NCBI GenBank assembly: GCA_947632295.1 | Contig: CANROQ010000033.1 | Location: forward strand, 1-9,283 | Origin: an uncultured Bacilli bacterium | GTDB taxonomy: Bacteria; Bacillota_I; Bacilli_A; RF39; UBA660 | Direction of reading: 5' to 3' | Length of the DNA: 9,283 nt | Shown here: positions 1-6,186 of the stretch, one piece after another | How positions within the stretch are numbered: position 1 is the first letter of the stretch | How the letters are laid out: each line of letters starts with the position of its first letter | Made by a program: the position numbers and the translations under genes | The notes under the pieces: model-generated | Seen by the model: the letters and a program-made list of their open reading frames with translations, nothing else | Database searches by the model: none | Told to the model about the DNA's origin: nothing

Positions 1-51
1 CAAATAATTAAATTTGTATTAAAAATTAATATTTTAATTATTGAAATAATC

Positions 52-83
52 AAAAAAAATAATTTATCATTTTTGATAAATTA
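52..83 (-). terminator. Intrinsic terminator ending the tad operon
   Basis: Read on the minus strand, a perfect 10-bp stem (TAATTTATCA / TGATAAATTA, positions 74-83 and 60-69) with a 4-base loop is followed by a run of eight T. It lies 27 bases after the stop codon of the tadC-like gene, which fits the end of the pilus operon. The stem is AT-rich and so is weak, but the U-tract is good. Positions 1-51 beyond it are almost pure A/T and hold no gene that I can see. Confidence 0.8.
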
Positions 84-109
84 CTTTCAATTTAAAATAT
101 TTTTAATAA

Positions 110-817
110 TTAAATACCTATAAATTCAATCATAAATGGTCCTAATAACAATAATAAAATCAAAGGTACAATAAATATAACTGAAACAATACTAACTTTA
201 TTAGGAATTTTGTTAATTTTTTCTTTAACTTCTAAAATTTGCTTATCTCTTAGGAATTCAACTTGATTATACATCGTATCTAAAATACTATTACCAAATA
301 AATTAGTTTGAACAATATTTAAAATAATATTATTAACTATTTCAGATGGAATTCTATTTTTCATATCTTCTAAAGCTTCCATAAGTGATTTTCCAAATTT
401 CATTTCAAAAAGGGTTTTTTTAAACTCATTACTCAATTCTGATTTAGTATTAAAGCAAGTAATTTCTATAGCACTTTCTAAATCACGTCCTGATTCTAAA
501 GTTAAAGTTAAAATCTCAAAAAAAGCTAAAGCCTCATGATCTAACTTTTTTTCACGCATCTTTAAAGGTTTATTCAATAAAAAATATTCGAATAACGCAT
601 AGTATGACACCACAATAAATGGCGCATAAATATAACTTAAACTACCACCATAAATTATAAATGAGAATAATATTATTGAAGTAATAATACGCAAATTCAT
701 AAAAGTAATCGCATCAAATTTTGCATTATTTCCTAGCATGGTTATTTTTGCTTGAATTTTATTAATTGTTTTTACACGATACAATTTACTTGTTAATGGA
801 TGATTACTGTTTTTCAC
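110..817 (-). CDS. tadC: TadC-like pilus platform protein (T2SS F domain)
   Basis: Inner-membrane platform protein of the Tad/Flp pilus, expected to work with TadB and to be driven by the TadA ATPase. The 235-residue product has two hydrophobic segments (about residues 42-59 and 62-81), a soluble helical T2SSF domain (about 93-205, with the family-like stretch LTLESGRDLESAIE and a second GKSLMEALEDM half) and a last hydrophobic helix at about 207-229. The start is GTG at 817; AAGGATG lies 7-8 bases upstream, inside the end of the previous gene. It begins four bases after the tadB stop and is the last gene of the operon. The short length and its place after TadB favour TadC over a general secretion GspF. 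The family call is firm; the symbol is by position and size. Confidence 0.85.
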   Translation of the reverse strand: MKNSNHPLTSKLYRVKTINKIQAKITMLGNNAKFDAITFMNLRIITSIILFSFIIYGGSLSYIYAPFIVVSYYALFEYFLLNKPLKMREKKLDHEALAFFEILTLTLESGRDLESAIEITCFNTKSELSNEFKKTLFEMKFGKSLMEALEDMKNRIPSEIVNNIILNIVQTNLFGNSILDTMYNQVEFLRDKQILEVKEKINKIPNKVSIVSVIFIVPLILLLLLGPFMIEFIGI

Positions 818-821
818 TAAA

Positions 822-2393
822 TCACATCCTTATCTTCATTATTTTTCTAATTACTATAATATAAGAAATATAAATAATAATCGAAACAAATAAAATTATT
901 AAACCCATTGGTGTTGTATATAAACTTATAAAATAATCAGGATTTATGAATGAAATTACAACAATTAGAAAAATTGGTAAACAAGATAATAAATACATAA
1001 TTATTTTCGAACTTCCAGTCAAAGAATTTAATTCTAGTTTTAATTTCTTTTTATTAAACAAAGTTTTTTCGATTGAAGAAAATACTTTAATAATATTGCC
1101 ACCAGTTTTATTTAGTATTGAAAGAGATGCTGTTAGGTAATTAACTTCTTCTAAATTAATACGACTAGCAAAATTAGCAAAAACAACATCTATCGATAAA
1201 CCAAATTGTAGTTGCATATACATCAATTTAAATTCATCAGCAATTGGTCCATCTAATTCTTTTGAAACCAATTCAATAGCCTGTGTAATACTACGTCCCG
1301 ATTTAAAAGAATTATTCATAACAATAATAGCCTGAAGCAAATCATTTTCTAAACGATTACGATATTGTTTGTATTTAATAGCGTAATATATATCTAAAAA
1401 TAAATATCCTAATATTAAAGGAATAAATGCTTCTTCAAACGCTAAAACTTTAAACTGAACTGTTTTGGCAAAAATAGCTAACAATAGAATAGCAATCGAA
1501 ACAACAATTTTACTGCAAATAAGTTCTAAACTATCTTTATGAAAATTATCAACAATCCCAACATATTTATCAAATTTTTTACTATGTTTAGTAATAAAAA
1601 CAGATTTACTTACCATAGGTTTTAGAAAATCAATAATTTTTTGATAAATTTCAATTAATTTGTCACAAATTGAAAATGAATATTTTTTGATTGGTTCAAC
1701 ACTATATTTTGTAATTCTTTTTTCTAAACGAACAGCACGGTTATAAATGAAGAAAAAAAGAACAATTGGCAATAAACATATAAAAATTAGAAACTGCCAC
1801 ATGTGAATAATATCTAAATCACTTTTCATAACATTAATATCAAGGGTTTTGGTTGTAACATTACCAGCTTGATCAGAAACAGTATACTGCAATTTTTGAA
1901 TACCTGCATGCGTTAAATCTAGGCTATCATAATTAGTGGTCAAATTGGATAAAAGATCACCATCATAATTATCAAAAACAGTTACGCCTGCTAATGCATT
2001 AAAATTAGTCTCGCCTATTTTATATTCTATCATTTGCCCTCTATAATTATTTAAATTAATTTGAGGAGCTTCTTTATCAATTACATAATTACCACTATTA
2101 ATAATTTGTGTATTTTGATTAACATCAGTCGTAATTATTTCTAACTGAAAAATTCCTGTTTCAGTTAATGATATATTAGTTGGTTCCTTTGAATTAATTT
2201 CAACATAGTCGTTGTAAATTGTATTAGGCACTTCAATTTCGCCATTTATTGAAGTTAAATTAACACTAGAGTTCTTTAAAATACGATATTTATAACTAAT
2301 AACATCTTCTTTTGGCGTAAAAGTTACAATAATATCTTGATTAGTAGGTGTTAATAATGAATCAATACTTAAGCCAGTTGTTGAATTATTCAT
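822..2393 (-). CDS. tadB: TadB-like platform protein with N-terminal Ig-like domains
   Basis: Membrane platform protein of the Tad pilus with an unusual N-terminus. In 523-residue numbering: a beta-rich Ig-like region at about 1-106, ending in the linker IDKEAP typical of bacterial Ig-like repeats; a second Ig-like domain of DUF5011/Cry22-like type at about 107-188 (VFDNYDGDL, AGIQKLQYTVSDQAGN); an extra transmembrane helix at about 197-217; then the usual TadB layout with helices at about 292-312 and 320-340, a cytosolic T2SSF domain at 346-459 (SFKSGRSITQAIE), and helices at about 464-484 and 495-515. I chose ATG 2393: GGAG sits six bases before it. A TTG at 2411 is possible but poorly placed. 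A stop codon closes the frame just upstream, so no signal peptide is hidden there. It overlaps tadA by 8 bases. Ordinary TadB proteins are roughly 300 residues. Confidence 0.85.
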   Translation of the reverse strand: MNNSTTGLSIDSLLTPTNQDIIVTFTPKEDVISYKYRILKNSSVNLTSINGEIEVPNTIYNDYVEINSKEPTNISLTETGIFQLEIITTDVNQNTQIINSGNYVIDKEAPQINLNNYRGQMIEYKIGETNFNALAGVTVFDNYDGDLLSNLTTNYDSLDLTHAGIQKLQYTVSDQAGNVTTKTLDINVMKSDLDIIHMWQFLIFICLLPIVLFFFIYNRAVRLEKRITKYSVEPIKKYSFSICDKLIEIYQKIIDFLKPMVSKSVFITKHSKKFDKYVGIVDNFHKDSLELICSKIVVSIAILLLAIFAKTVQFKVLAFEEAFIPLILGYLFLDIYYAIKYKQYRNRLENDLLQAIIVMNNSFKSGRSITQAIELVSKELDGPIADEFKLMYMQLQFGLSIDVVFANFASRINLEEVNYLTASLSILNKTGGNIIKVFSSIEKTLFNKKKLKLELNSLTGSSKIIMYLLSCLPIFLIVVISFINPDYFISLYTTPMGLIILFVSIIIYISYIIVIRKIMKIRM

Positions 2394-3729
2394 TTTTATC
2401 TCCAATTTCAAAAATATCGTCTAACGTATTAATACCTTTAGCTTTAAGTTCTTTATATATTTTTGGAACAAACGGATGACGAACAAATTCACCATCGACT
2501 GTTTGATTATCCAAAATACCTGTTTTCTTAAACTCAAATATTTCTTTTAATTTGATTGTATCTTCATCAAAACCTACAATTTCACAAATACTTGTTATCT
2601 TTCTACGTCCATCACTAAGTCTCTCAATATGAACAACTATATCGATTGCATTTTCAATATATTCACGAAGTGCTTTAATAGGTATTTCCATACCAGCCAT
2701 CAATATCATTGTTTCCAAACGATTTAAAGCATCAATAGGTGAATTAGCATGCATCGTCGTTAAACTACCACTATGACCAGTATTCATAGCCTGTAACATA
2801 TCAAAAGCTTCTTTACCACGAACTTCACCGACAATAATACGATCAGGTCGCATACGAAGGGAATTGATTACTAAATCACGAATAGTAACTTCACCTTGAC
2901 CCTCATAATTAACCAACCTTGTCTCTAGTGAAATTACATGTTTTTGTTTTAATTTTAATTCAGCCGCATCCTCAATAGTTATAATACGCTCATCATGACC
3001 AATAAACGAAGATAAAACATTCAATAAAGTTGTCTTACCACTACCTGTTCCACCACTTATAATAATATTTAATTTAGCCTGAACACAGGCCTCCAAAAAT
3101 CTTGCCATATAAGGTGTTAAAGCACCACTACGTAAAAAATCATCGATATTAGCTAACTCATCTTTAAATTTACGAATTGTCAAAATCGGTCCGTTCAAAG
3201 ATAGAGGTGGAATTACCGCATTCAATCTCGAACCATCACTTAATCTAGCATCGACCATAGGATTAGATGTATCGATAGTTCTTCCCAAAGGTTGAATCAT
3301 TCGTTGAATTGTTCTTATAATATGATCTTCATTAATAAATGATATACTATCATCTCTCATTACTTTTCCATCTATTTCAATATAAATTTCATTTATACCA
3401 TTAACCATAATTTCCGTAATGCTTTTATCTTCTAATAACTCGGAAATAGGCCCATAACCATTTATTTCATTATCAATTAAATTATAGATGTAACTTCGTT
3501 CAACATTTGATAAATCGTAACCGGCGATTGTTTTATCAATTTGTTTTTTTACATATTCATCCATTGTACCATTATTTTTAAAATTGTTATCAATAAGGTT
3601 TTGAATAATTTTATTACGTAATTCATCTAATAAAGTCTTATTAGTAAAGGTTTCATAATCACTTACATTTTCTAAATTTGGTTGTTCTATTTGAATATCA
3701 AATTCTTCAACAAATCTTCTTTTACTCAT
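2386..3729 (-). CDS. tadA: TadA/CpaF pilus assembly ATPase
   Basis: Hexameric secretion ATPase of the CpaF/TadA branch of the VirB11/GspE superfamily; it powers pilus assembly at the cytosolic face of the TadB/TadC platform. The 447 residues have a helical N-terminal region (about 1-95), an N-terminal ATPase domain (about 95-200, including the IMVNGINEIYIE stretch) and a RecA-like domain with Walker A GGTGSGKT at 226-233, Asp box ITIEDAAEL with E253/D254, Walker B-type IIVGEVRG with E302, and the His box HSGSLTTMHANS at 319-330. All catalytic motifs are intact. The start is ATG 3729, with AAGGTG eight bases before it, overlapping the tadZ stop by 8 bases (ATGAGTAA). An ATPase followed by two F-domain proteins is the hallmark order of tad loci. 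The call is very secure. Confidence 0.96.
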   Translation of the reverse strand: MSKRRFVEEFDIQIEQPNLENVSDYETFTNKTLLDELRNKIIQNLIDNNFKNNGTMDEYVKKQIDKTIAGYDLSNVERSYIYNLIDNEINGYGPISELLEDKSITEIMVNGINEIYIEIDGKVMRDDSISFINEDHIIRTIQRMIQPLGRTIDTSNPMVDARLSDGSRLNAVIPPLSLNGPILTIRKFKDELANIDDFLRSGALTPYMARFLEACVQAKLNIIISGGTGSGKTTLLNVLSSFIGHDERIITIEDAAELKLKQKHVISLETRLVNYEGQGEVTIRDLVINSLRMRPDRIIVGEVRGKEAFDMLQAMNTGHSGSLTTMHANSPIDALNRLETMILMAGMEIPIKALREYIENAIDIVVHIERLSDGRRKITSICEIVGFDEDTIKLKEIFEFKKTGILDNQTVDGEFVRHPFVPKIYKELKAKGINTLDDIFEIGDKNE

Positions 3730-4495
3730 GATTTTTCACCTTCTTTTTTAACAAACTATTTAGAAATACTTGATAAGACAAAATATCTTTGCGATGATTT
3801 TTTATATAATTAGGTTCTAAAAACATAATTTTGCCATTTAAAGTATATTTATCAATATTTTTTTCATATAAAGAAGGCTGTAATGTATAATCAACCTTAC
3901 TTTTAATAATAGTTTTAATATCATAATTATTAAAAATACTTTTATTTTTAGGTAAAGAATTATTTAAAATGACTTTATAATTTTCCATTTCCATGTCTCT
4001 AAAAATCGATGTCATTGATTTCATATTTTTTAAATCAAGTGGATCATTTGTAATAAAATACAAAATTTCATCACTGTTATCAAAAATAACTAAATTATTA
4101 TCAGTTAGTAGATGATTAGTATCAATTAACACAACATCATATTTCATTTTAGCCTTAGCAATAACAACACTCAAATATTTTGGACTAATTTTTGCAGCAT
4201 CTCGAGGATCATTAGGGGCAGCAATTACATCAATGTGATCATTATATTTGATAGTATAATTTTCTAAATAATCAAACTTGTTATTATTCATATCATTAAC
4301 AAGTAAAAATAAATCTTTGTCATTATTTATATTTAAAGCACATGTAATTCCACCTGTATATAAATCCAAATCAATAATCAATACTTTTTTCCCTTCGCTA
4401 CTTAAAATACCAGCTATATTTAGTACATTAGTCGTTTTTCCAGTTCCACCTTTAACAGAAGTAATAGTTAATACATCAGCTTGTTTAATTGCCAT
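3722..4495 (-). CDS. tadZ: TadZ/CpaE-like MinD-family ATPase
   Basis: ParA/MinD-type ATPase which, in tad loci, helps to place the pilus machine at its site on the membrane. The 257-residue protein has the deviant Walker A motif KGGTGKTT at 15-22 with the signature lysine K15, the switch I-like IIDLDLYTGG (D42, D44) and Walker B VVLIDT (D125). Many CpaE/TadZ proteins are longer, with an N-terminal receiver-like domain used for localisation; here the ATPase domain starts at residue 8, so that domain is absent. The C-terminus is lysine-rich (KKKVKNHE) but I see no clear MinD-type amphipathic membrane helix. Start ATG 4495 follows AGAGG and lies two bases after the preceding stop. Assignment to TadZ rather than to a generic MinD rests on context. 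Confidence 0.85.
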   Translation of the reverse strand: MAIKQADVLTITSVKGGTGKTTNVLNIAGILSSEGKKVLIIDLDLYTGGITCALNINNDKDLFLLVNDMNNNKFDYLENYTIKYNDHIDVIAAPNDPRDAAKISPKYLSVVIAKAKMKYDVVLIDTNHLLTDNNLVIFDNSDEILYFITNDPLDLKNMKSMTSIFRDMEMENYKVILNNSLPKNKSIFNNYDIKTIIKSKVDYTLQPSLYEKNIDKYTLNGKIMFLEPNYIKNHRKDILSYQVFLNSLLKKKVKNHE

Positions 4496-4497
4496 AT

Positions 4498-4896
4498 TTA
4501 TCGCCTCTCTATTTCAATTTGGTTATTTTTGATTCTTCCTTGAAATTTCAAAGATAATTTTTCATTAAAATTTAATATCTTTGTAAATTCATCATTATTT
4601 ATTACCACATCCACAATAATATTATTATTGTTAACAGTTACATTTAAAGTGTCATAATCAATATTTTGTATTAATATATATCTTACTTTATTTTCTATTT
4701 CCTTATCAGTTAAAATTTCAGAATTATTATTTAATTTTAAATTTAAACCATATTCTATAGCATATTTAATGTTATTTTCTATTTTAGATTTATTCATATT
4801 CAAATTGCCATAATTAATAATCATAATTATTAAAATTGATATAATTGGTAAAAATAGAATAAAAAGAACTAATGTTTGACCTTTATCATTCCTCAT
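4498..4896 (-). CDS. TadG/TadF-like minor pseudopilin
   Basis: Small single-pass protein of 132 residues with a class III pilin-like N-terminus: short basic leader MRNDK, then G6-Q7 and a hydrophobic helix at about 9-31 ending in INYGN. The remainder is a polar, asparagine- and isoleucine-rich extracellular-type domain, probably beta-rich. The pattern GQTLVLFILFLPII resembles the N-terminal region of TadE/TadG-like proteins. Glutamate at position +5 after the cleavage site, typical of Flp and TadE, is replaced by leucine (L11). It overlaps the previous gene by 11 bases, and AAAGGAT lies about six bases before the ATG. The likely role is minor pilus subunit or anchor. Whether it is TadF, TadG or a second TadE cannot be settled by eye; the length is short for TadG. 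Confidence 0.7.
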   Translation of the reverse strand: MRNDKGQTLVLFILFLPIISILIIMIINYGNLNMNKSKIENNIKYAIEYGLNLKLNNNSEILTDKEIENKVRYILIQNIDYDTLNVTVNNNNIIVDVVINNDEFTKILNFNEKLSLKFQGRIKNNQIEIERR

Positions 4897-5224
4897 AAAT
4901 TATCCTTTTAGTTTCTATCGTATAATTATTACCAATTATCAAATTTAAAAATGGTGTTAAAATTTTTATATTTTGTTTTGCGATTAATGTAGTCATATTT
5001 TGTTCGGAATCATATGAAAAATTAAAATTACTATTTGCAGCTATATTTTGAATAGCGGAAAAATTTTTATCTTGATATAATGAAACAATCGTATTTAAAT
5101 TATCTTCTAAACGCATTTTGTGAATAACAATGTTTCCAATATCAATCATAGCCATCATTACAAATATTAATATCGGTACAACAATAACAAATTCAACTAA
5201 TGCTTGTCCTTTACTATTTTTCAT
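4886..5224 (-). CDS. tadE: TadE-like minor pseudopilin
   Basis: Pseudopilin of 112 residues expected to be processed by a prepilin peptidase and to act in initiation or anchoring of the Flp fibre. The leader MKNSKG ends in G6; the mature protein would start QALVEF, with the conserved glutamate at +5 (E11) and phenylalanine at +6, followed by a hydrophobic helix through about residue 34 (PILIFVMMAMIDIGNIVI). The P-x(n)-D-x-G layout is typical of TadE-like proteins. The rest is a short polar domain. The start ATG 5224 has GTAGGGAT just upstream, and a promoter with an extended -10 lies at 5252-5280. It is the first gene of the six-gene transcription unit that follows the flp terminator. The cleavage motif is nearly identical to that of the Flp pilin (SKGQALVE). 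Confidence 0.85.
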   Translation of the reverse strand: MKNSKGQALVEFVIVVPILIFVMMAMIDIGNIVIHKMRLEDNLNTIVSLYQDKNFSAIQNIAANSNFNFSYDSEQNMTTLIAKQNIKILTPFLNLIIGNNYTIETKRIIYEE

Positions 5225-5251
5225 AAAATCCCTACCCTAATATCTTATTTA

Positions 5252-5280
5252 ATTATATCAAAACTAAATGTTTTAAACAA
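5252..5280 (-). promoter_or_regulatory. Promoter for tadE-to-tadC operon (extended -10)
   Basis: Minus strand: TTGTTT (5275-5280), 17-base spacer, TATAAT (5252-5257), with TG one base before the -10 (TGATATAAT), a perfect extended -10. The -35 matches consensus in only three bases, which an extended -10 can offset. It begins directly after the U-tract of the flp terminator, so it can restart transcription for the machinery genes. Confidence 0.7.
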
Positions 5281-5281
5281 G

Positions 5282-5321
5282 AAAAAAAAGTGAATTTTAT
5301 TAATTACCTAAAATTCACTTT
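5282..5321 (-). terminator. Intrinsic terminator between flp and tadE
   Basis: A perfect 13-bp stem (AAAGTGAATTTTA / TAAAATTCACTTT, arms 5309-5321 and 5287-5299 on the plus strand) with a 9-base loop is followed on the minus strand by a long T run. It lies 21 bases after the flp stop. It would end most flp transcripts, giving abundant pilin mRNA, with leaky read-through and the next promoter supplying the assembly genes. Confidence 0.88.
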
Positions 5322-5342
5322 AATAAATACAATTTAACTAAA

Positions 5343-5540
5343 TTATTGATCGACACAAGTTCCTTCACCAGGTTTACTACCTTCAACATAAACCTTATCA
5401 AGTAATGGACATGAGGATTTTGTCATCGCGTCTTGTAAATAACCTCCAAGTAACTTTACAATACTAACAACCACAACACTAATTACAGCAATAATTAAAA
5501 TATATTCAACTAATGCTTGACCCTTACTATTTATCTTCAT
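5343..5540 (-). CDS. flp: Flp-type major pilin
   Basis: Structural subunit of the Tad pilus, 65 residues as precursor. The short leader MKINSK ends at G7; predicted prepilin peptidase cleavage gives a mature protein starting QALVEY, with the invariant glutamate E12 and the Flp-typical E-Y pair, followed by a hydrophobic helix to about residue 31 (YILIIAVISVVVVSIVKLL). The C-terminal tail of about 25 residues is polar and carries two cysteines, C44 and C62. The length is normal for the Flp family. A strong ribosome binding site GTGGAGG precedes ATG 5540. It has its own promoter (TTGACA -35) and a strong terminator immediately downstream, fitting a highly made subunit transcribed apart from the machinery genes. 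The C-terminal cysteine pair could form a disulfide after export; this is inferred. Confidence 0.92.
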   Translation of the reverse strand: MKINSKGQALVEYILIIAVISVVVVSIVKLLGGYLQDAMTKSSCPLLDKVYVEGSKPGEGTCVDQ

Positions 5541-5569
5541 ATAATTACCTCCACCAATCTTCTAAAATA

Positions 5570-5598
5570 AGTTTATACTTTTTTTTTATATTTGTCAA
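5570..5598 (-). promoter_or_regulatory. flp promoter, -35 shared with divergent promoter
   Basis: Minus strand: perfect TTGACA at 5593-5598. The -10 is either TAAACT at 5570-5575 (17-base spacer) or TATAAA at 5572-5577 (15-base spacer). The spacer contains a run of nine A. The -35 box lies on the same bases as the -35 of the plus-strand promoter at 5592-5620, so one polymerase should exclude the other. Confidence 0.7.
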
Positions 5599-5620
5599 AC
5601 TATTTTTTTTATGTTATATT
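5592..5620 (+). promoter_or_regulatory. Promoter of the DUF192 gene (extended -10)
   Basis: Plus strand: TTGTCA at 5592-5597, exact 17-base spacer, TATATT at 5615-5620, with TG placed one base before it (TGTTATATT). The expected start of transcription, around 5627, coincides with the GGTGA ribosome binding site at 5627-5631, so the leader would be very short. The -35 overlaps the flp -35 on the other strand. Confidence 0.75.
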
Positions 5621-5635
5621 TGTTTTGGTGAAATT

Positions 5636-5956
5636 ATGAAAATTATTTGGAATAATATGGAAATAAACATTAAAATTTGTAAAACATTTAAAACTAGATT
5701 ATTAGGTTTAATGTTTCAAAAAAAAGCAATCGATTTTGGTCTTTGTTTTCCTCATTGTAATAGTATTCATACGTTTTTTATGAGACAAAATATCGATGTA
5801 ATAATGACTGATAAAAATAATAAAATTTTATATATTTATAAAAATTTAAAACCTTGGAAAATTATTTTACCAAAAAAAAATATTTATTATACTTATGAAT
5901 TACCTATAAATAAATTCAATTATAAAATTGGTGATACTCTAGAAATTTTGATTTAA
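5636..5956 (+). CDS. DUF192 family protein
   Basis: Small 106-residue protein of the DUF192 family, whose biochemical role is not established. The family layout is visible: RLLGLMFQKK near residues 21-30, a central core with CFPHCNSIHTFFMRQNIDVIM (about 38-58, matching the F.f....FwM.n..ipldvi family pattern), a D-x-N-x-x-I strand, and the closing KIGDTLEIL. There is no signal peptide or membrane helix; many homologues elsewhere are secreted or lipoproteins. The start is ATG 5636 with GGTGA four bases upstream and a well-formed promoter at 5592-5620. An in-frame extension back to 5513 overlaps flp and its promoter and is not used. It is the only plus-strand gene here, divergent from flp and convergent with rpoZ. 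A link to the pilus is suggested only by position. Confidence 0.88.
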   Translation: MKIIWNNMEINIKICKTFKTRLLGLMFQKKAIDFGLCFPHCNSIHTFFMRQNIDVIMTDKNNKILYIYKNLKPWKIILPKKNIYYTYELPINKFNYKIGDTLEILI

Positions 5957-5986
5957 AAAAAATACATTTATTATTTTAAATGTATT
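5953..5986 (-). terminator. rpoZ terminator, overlapping the rpoZ and DUF192 gene ends
   Basis: Minus strand: 10-bp stem AATACATTTA / TAAATGTATT (5977-5986 and 5961-5970) with a 6-base loop, then eight T. The upstream arm encodes the last residues of RpoZ, its stop codon lies in the loop, and the U-tract reaches the stop codon of the DUF192 gene on the other strand. In the plus direction the stem is followed by a poor T tract (AAATCTTTAG), so it may serve the DUF192 gene only weakly. Confidence 0.82.
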
Positions 5987-6165
5987 AAATCTTTAGATAT
6001 TTCTTCTAGGGCTCTACCAATATTTTTTTTAGAAACATATTCATTATCTTTCATTTGATAATGATTAGTTTCTTCCATTTGTTTAACTCGTTTAGATACT
6101 ACATTAACAAGTAAATATTTTGAGCCAACTTTATTTAATAATTTATCGATTGAAGGATATATCAT
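5971..6165 (-). CDS. rpoZ: RNA polymerase omega subunit
   Basis: Omega subunit, which binds the beta-prime subunit and helps RNA polymerase to assemble. The 64-residue product matches the Firmicutes RpoZ pattern: MIYPSIDKLLNKVGSKYLLV at the start, the basic helix SKRVKQME, and KKNIGRALEEIS near the end, corresponding to the conserved ALEEI helix. An upstream in-frame ATG at 6204 would add 13 residues, but those bases include the -10 region. The ATG at 6165 follows AGGGAGTG by seven bases and begins exactly where other omegas begin. It has its own promoter and a terminator that overlaps its last codons. In many Firmicutes rpoZ follows gmk; here it follows pdp instead. Confidence 0.93.
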   Translation of the reverse strand: MIYPSIDKLLNKVGSKYLLVNVVSKRVKQMEETNHYQMKDNEYVSKKNIGRALEEISKDLIHLK

Positions 6166-6186
6166 ATTATCACACTCCCTATTTTT

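Noticed and set aside
1..51. A/T-only inverted repeat (arms 3-12 and 33-42, 20-base loop)
   Set aside because: With no G or C in the arms and a long loop it is expected by chance in DNA of this composition; a terminator already lies at 52-83.
946..1140. Plus-strand open frame of 64 codons
   Set aside because: It lies wholly inside the tadB-like gene on the other strand, has no ribosome binding site or family resemblance, and the tadB frame is well supported.
4278..4532. Plus-strand open frame of 84 codons
   Set aside because: It is the antisense shadow of the tadZ N-terminus, including the Walker A region.
110..5224. Alternative reading of the locus as a type II secretion or competence (comG) system
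   Set aside because: The ATPase is of CpaF/TadA type, two separate short F-domain proteins and a MinD-type TadZ are present, and the pilin is Flp-like; comG loci have a single F-domain protein and ComGC-type pilins.
5513..5635. N-terminal extension of the DUF192 gene with a hydrophobic stretch
   Set aside because: It would overlap the flp start and both promoters; a good promoter and GGTGA site place the start at 5636, where the family sequence begins. The apparent hydrophobic leader comes from translating T-rich promoter DNA.
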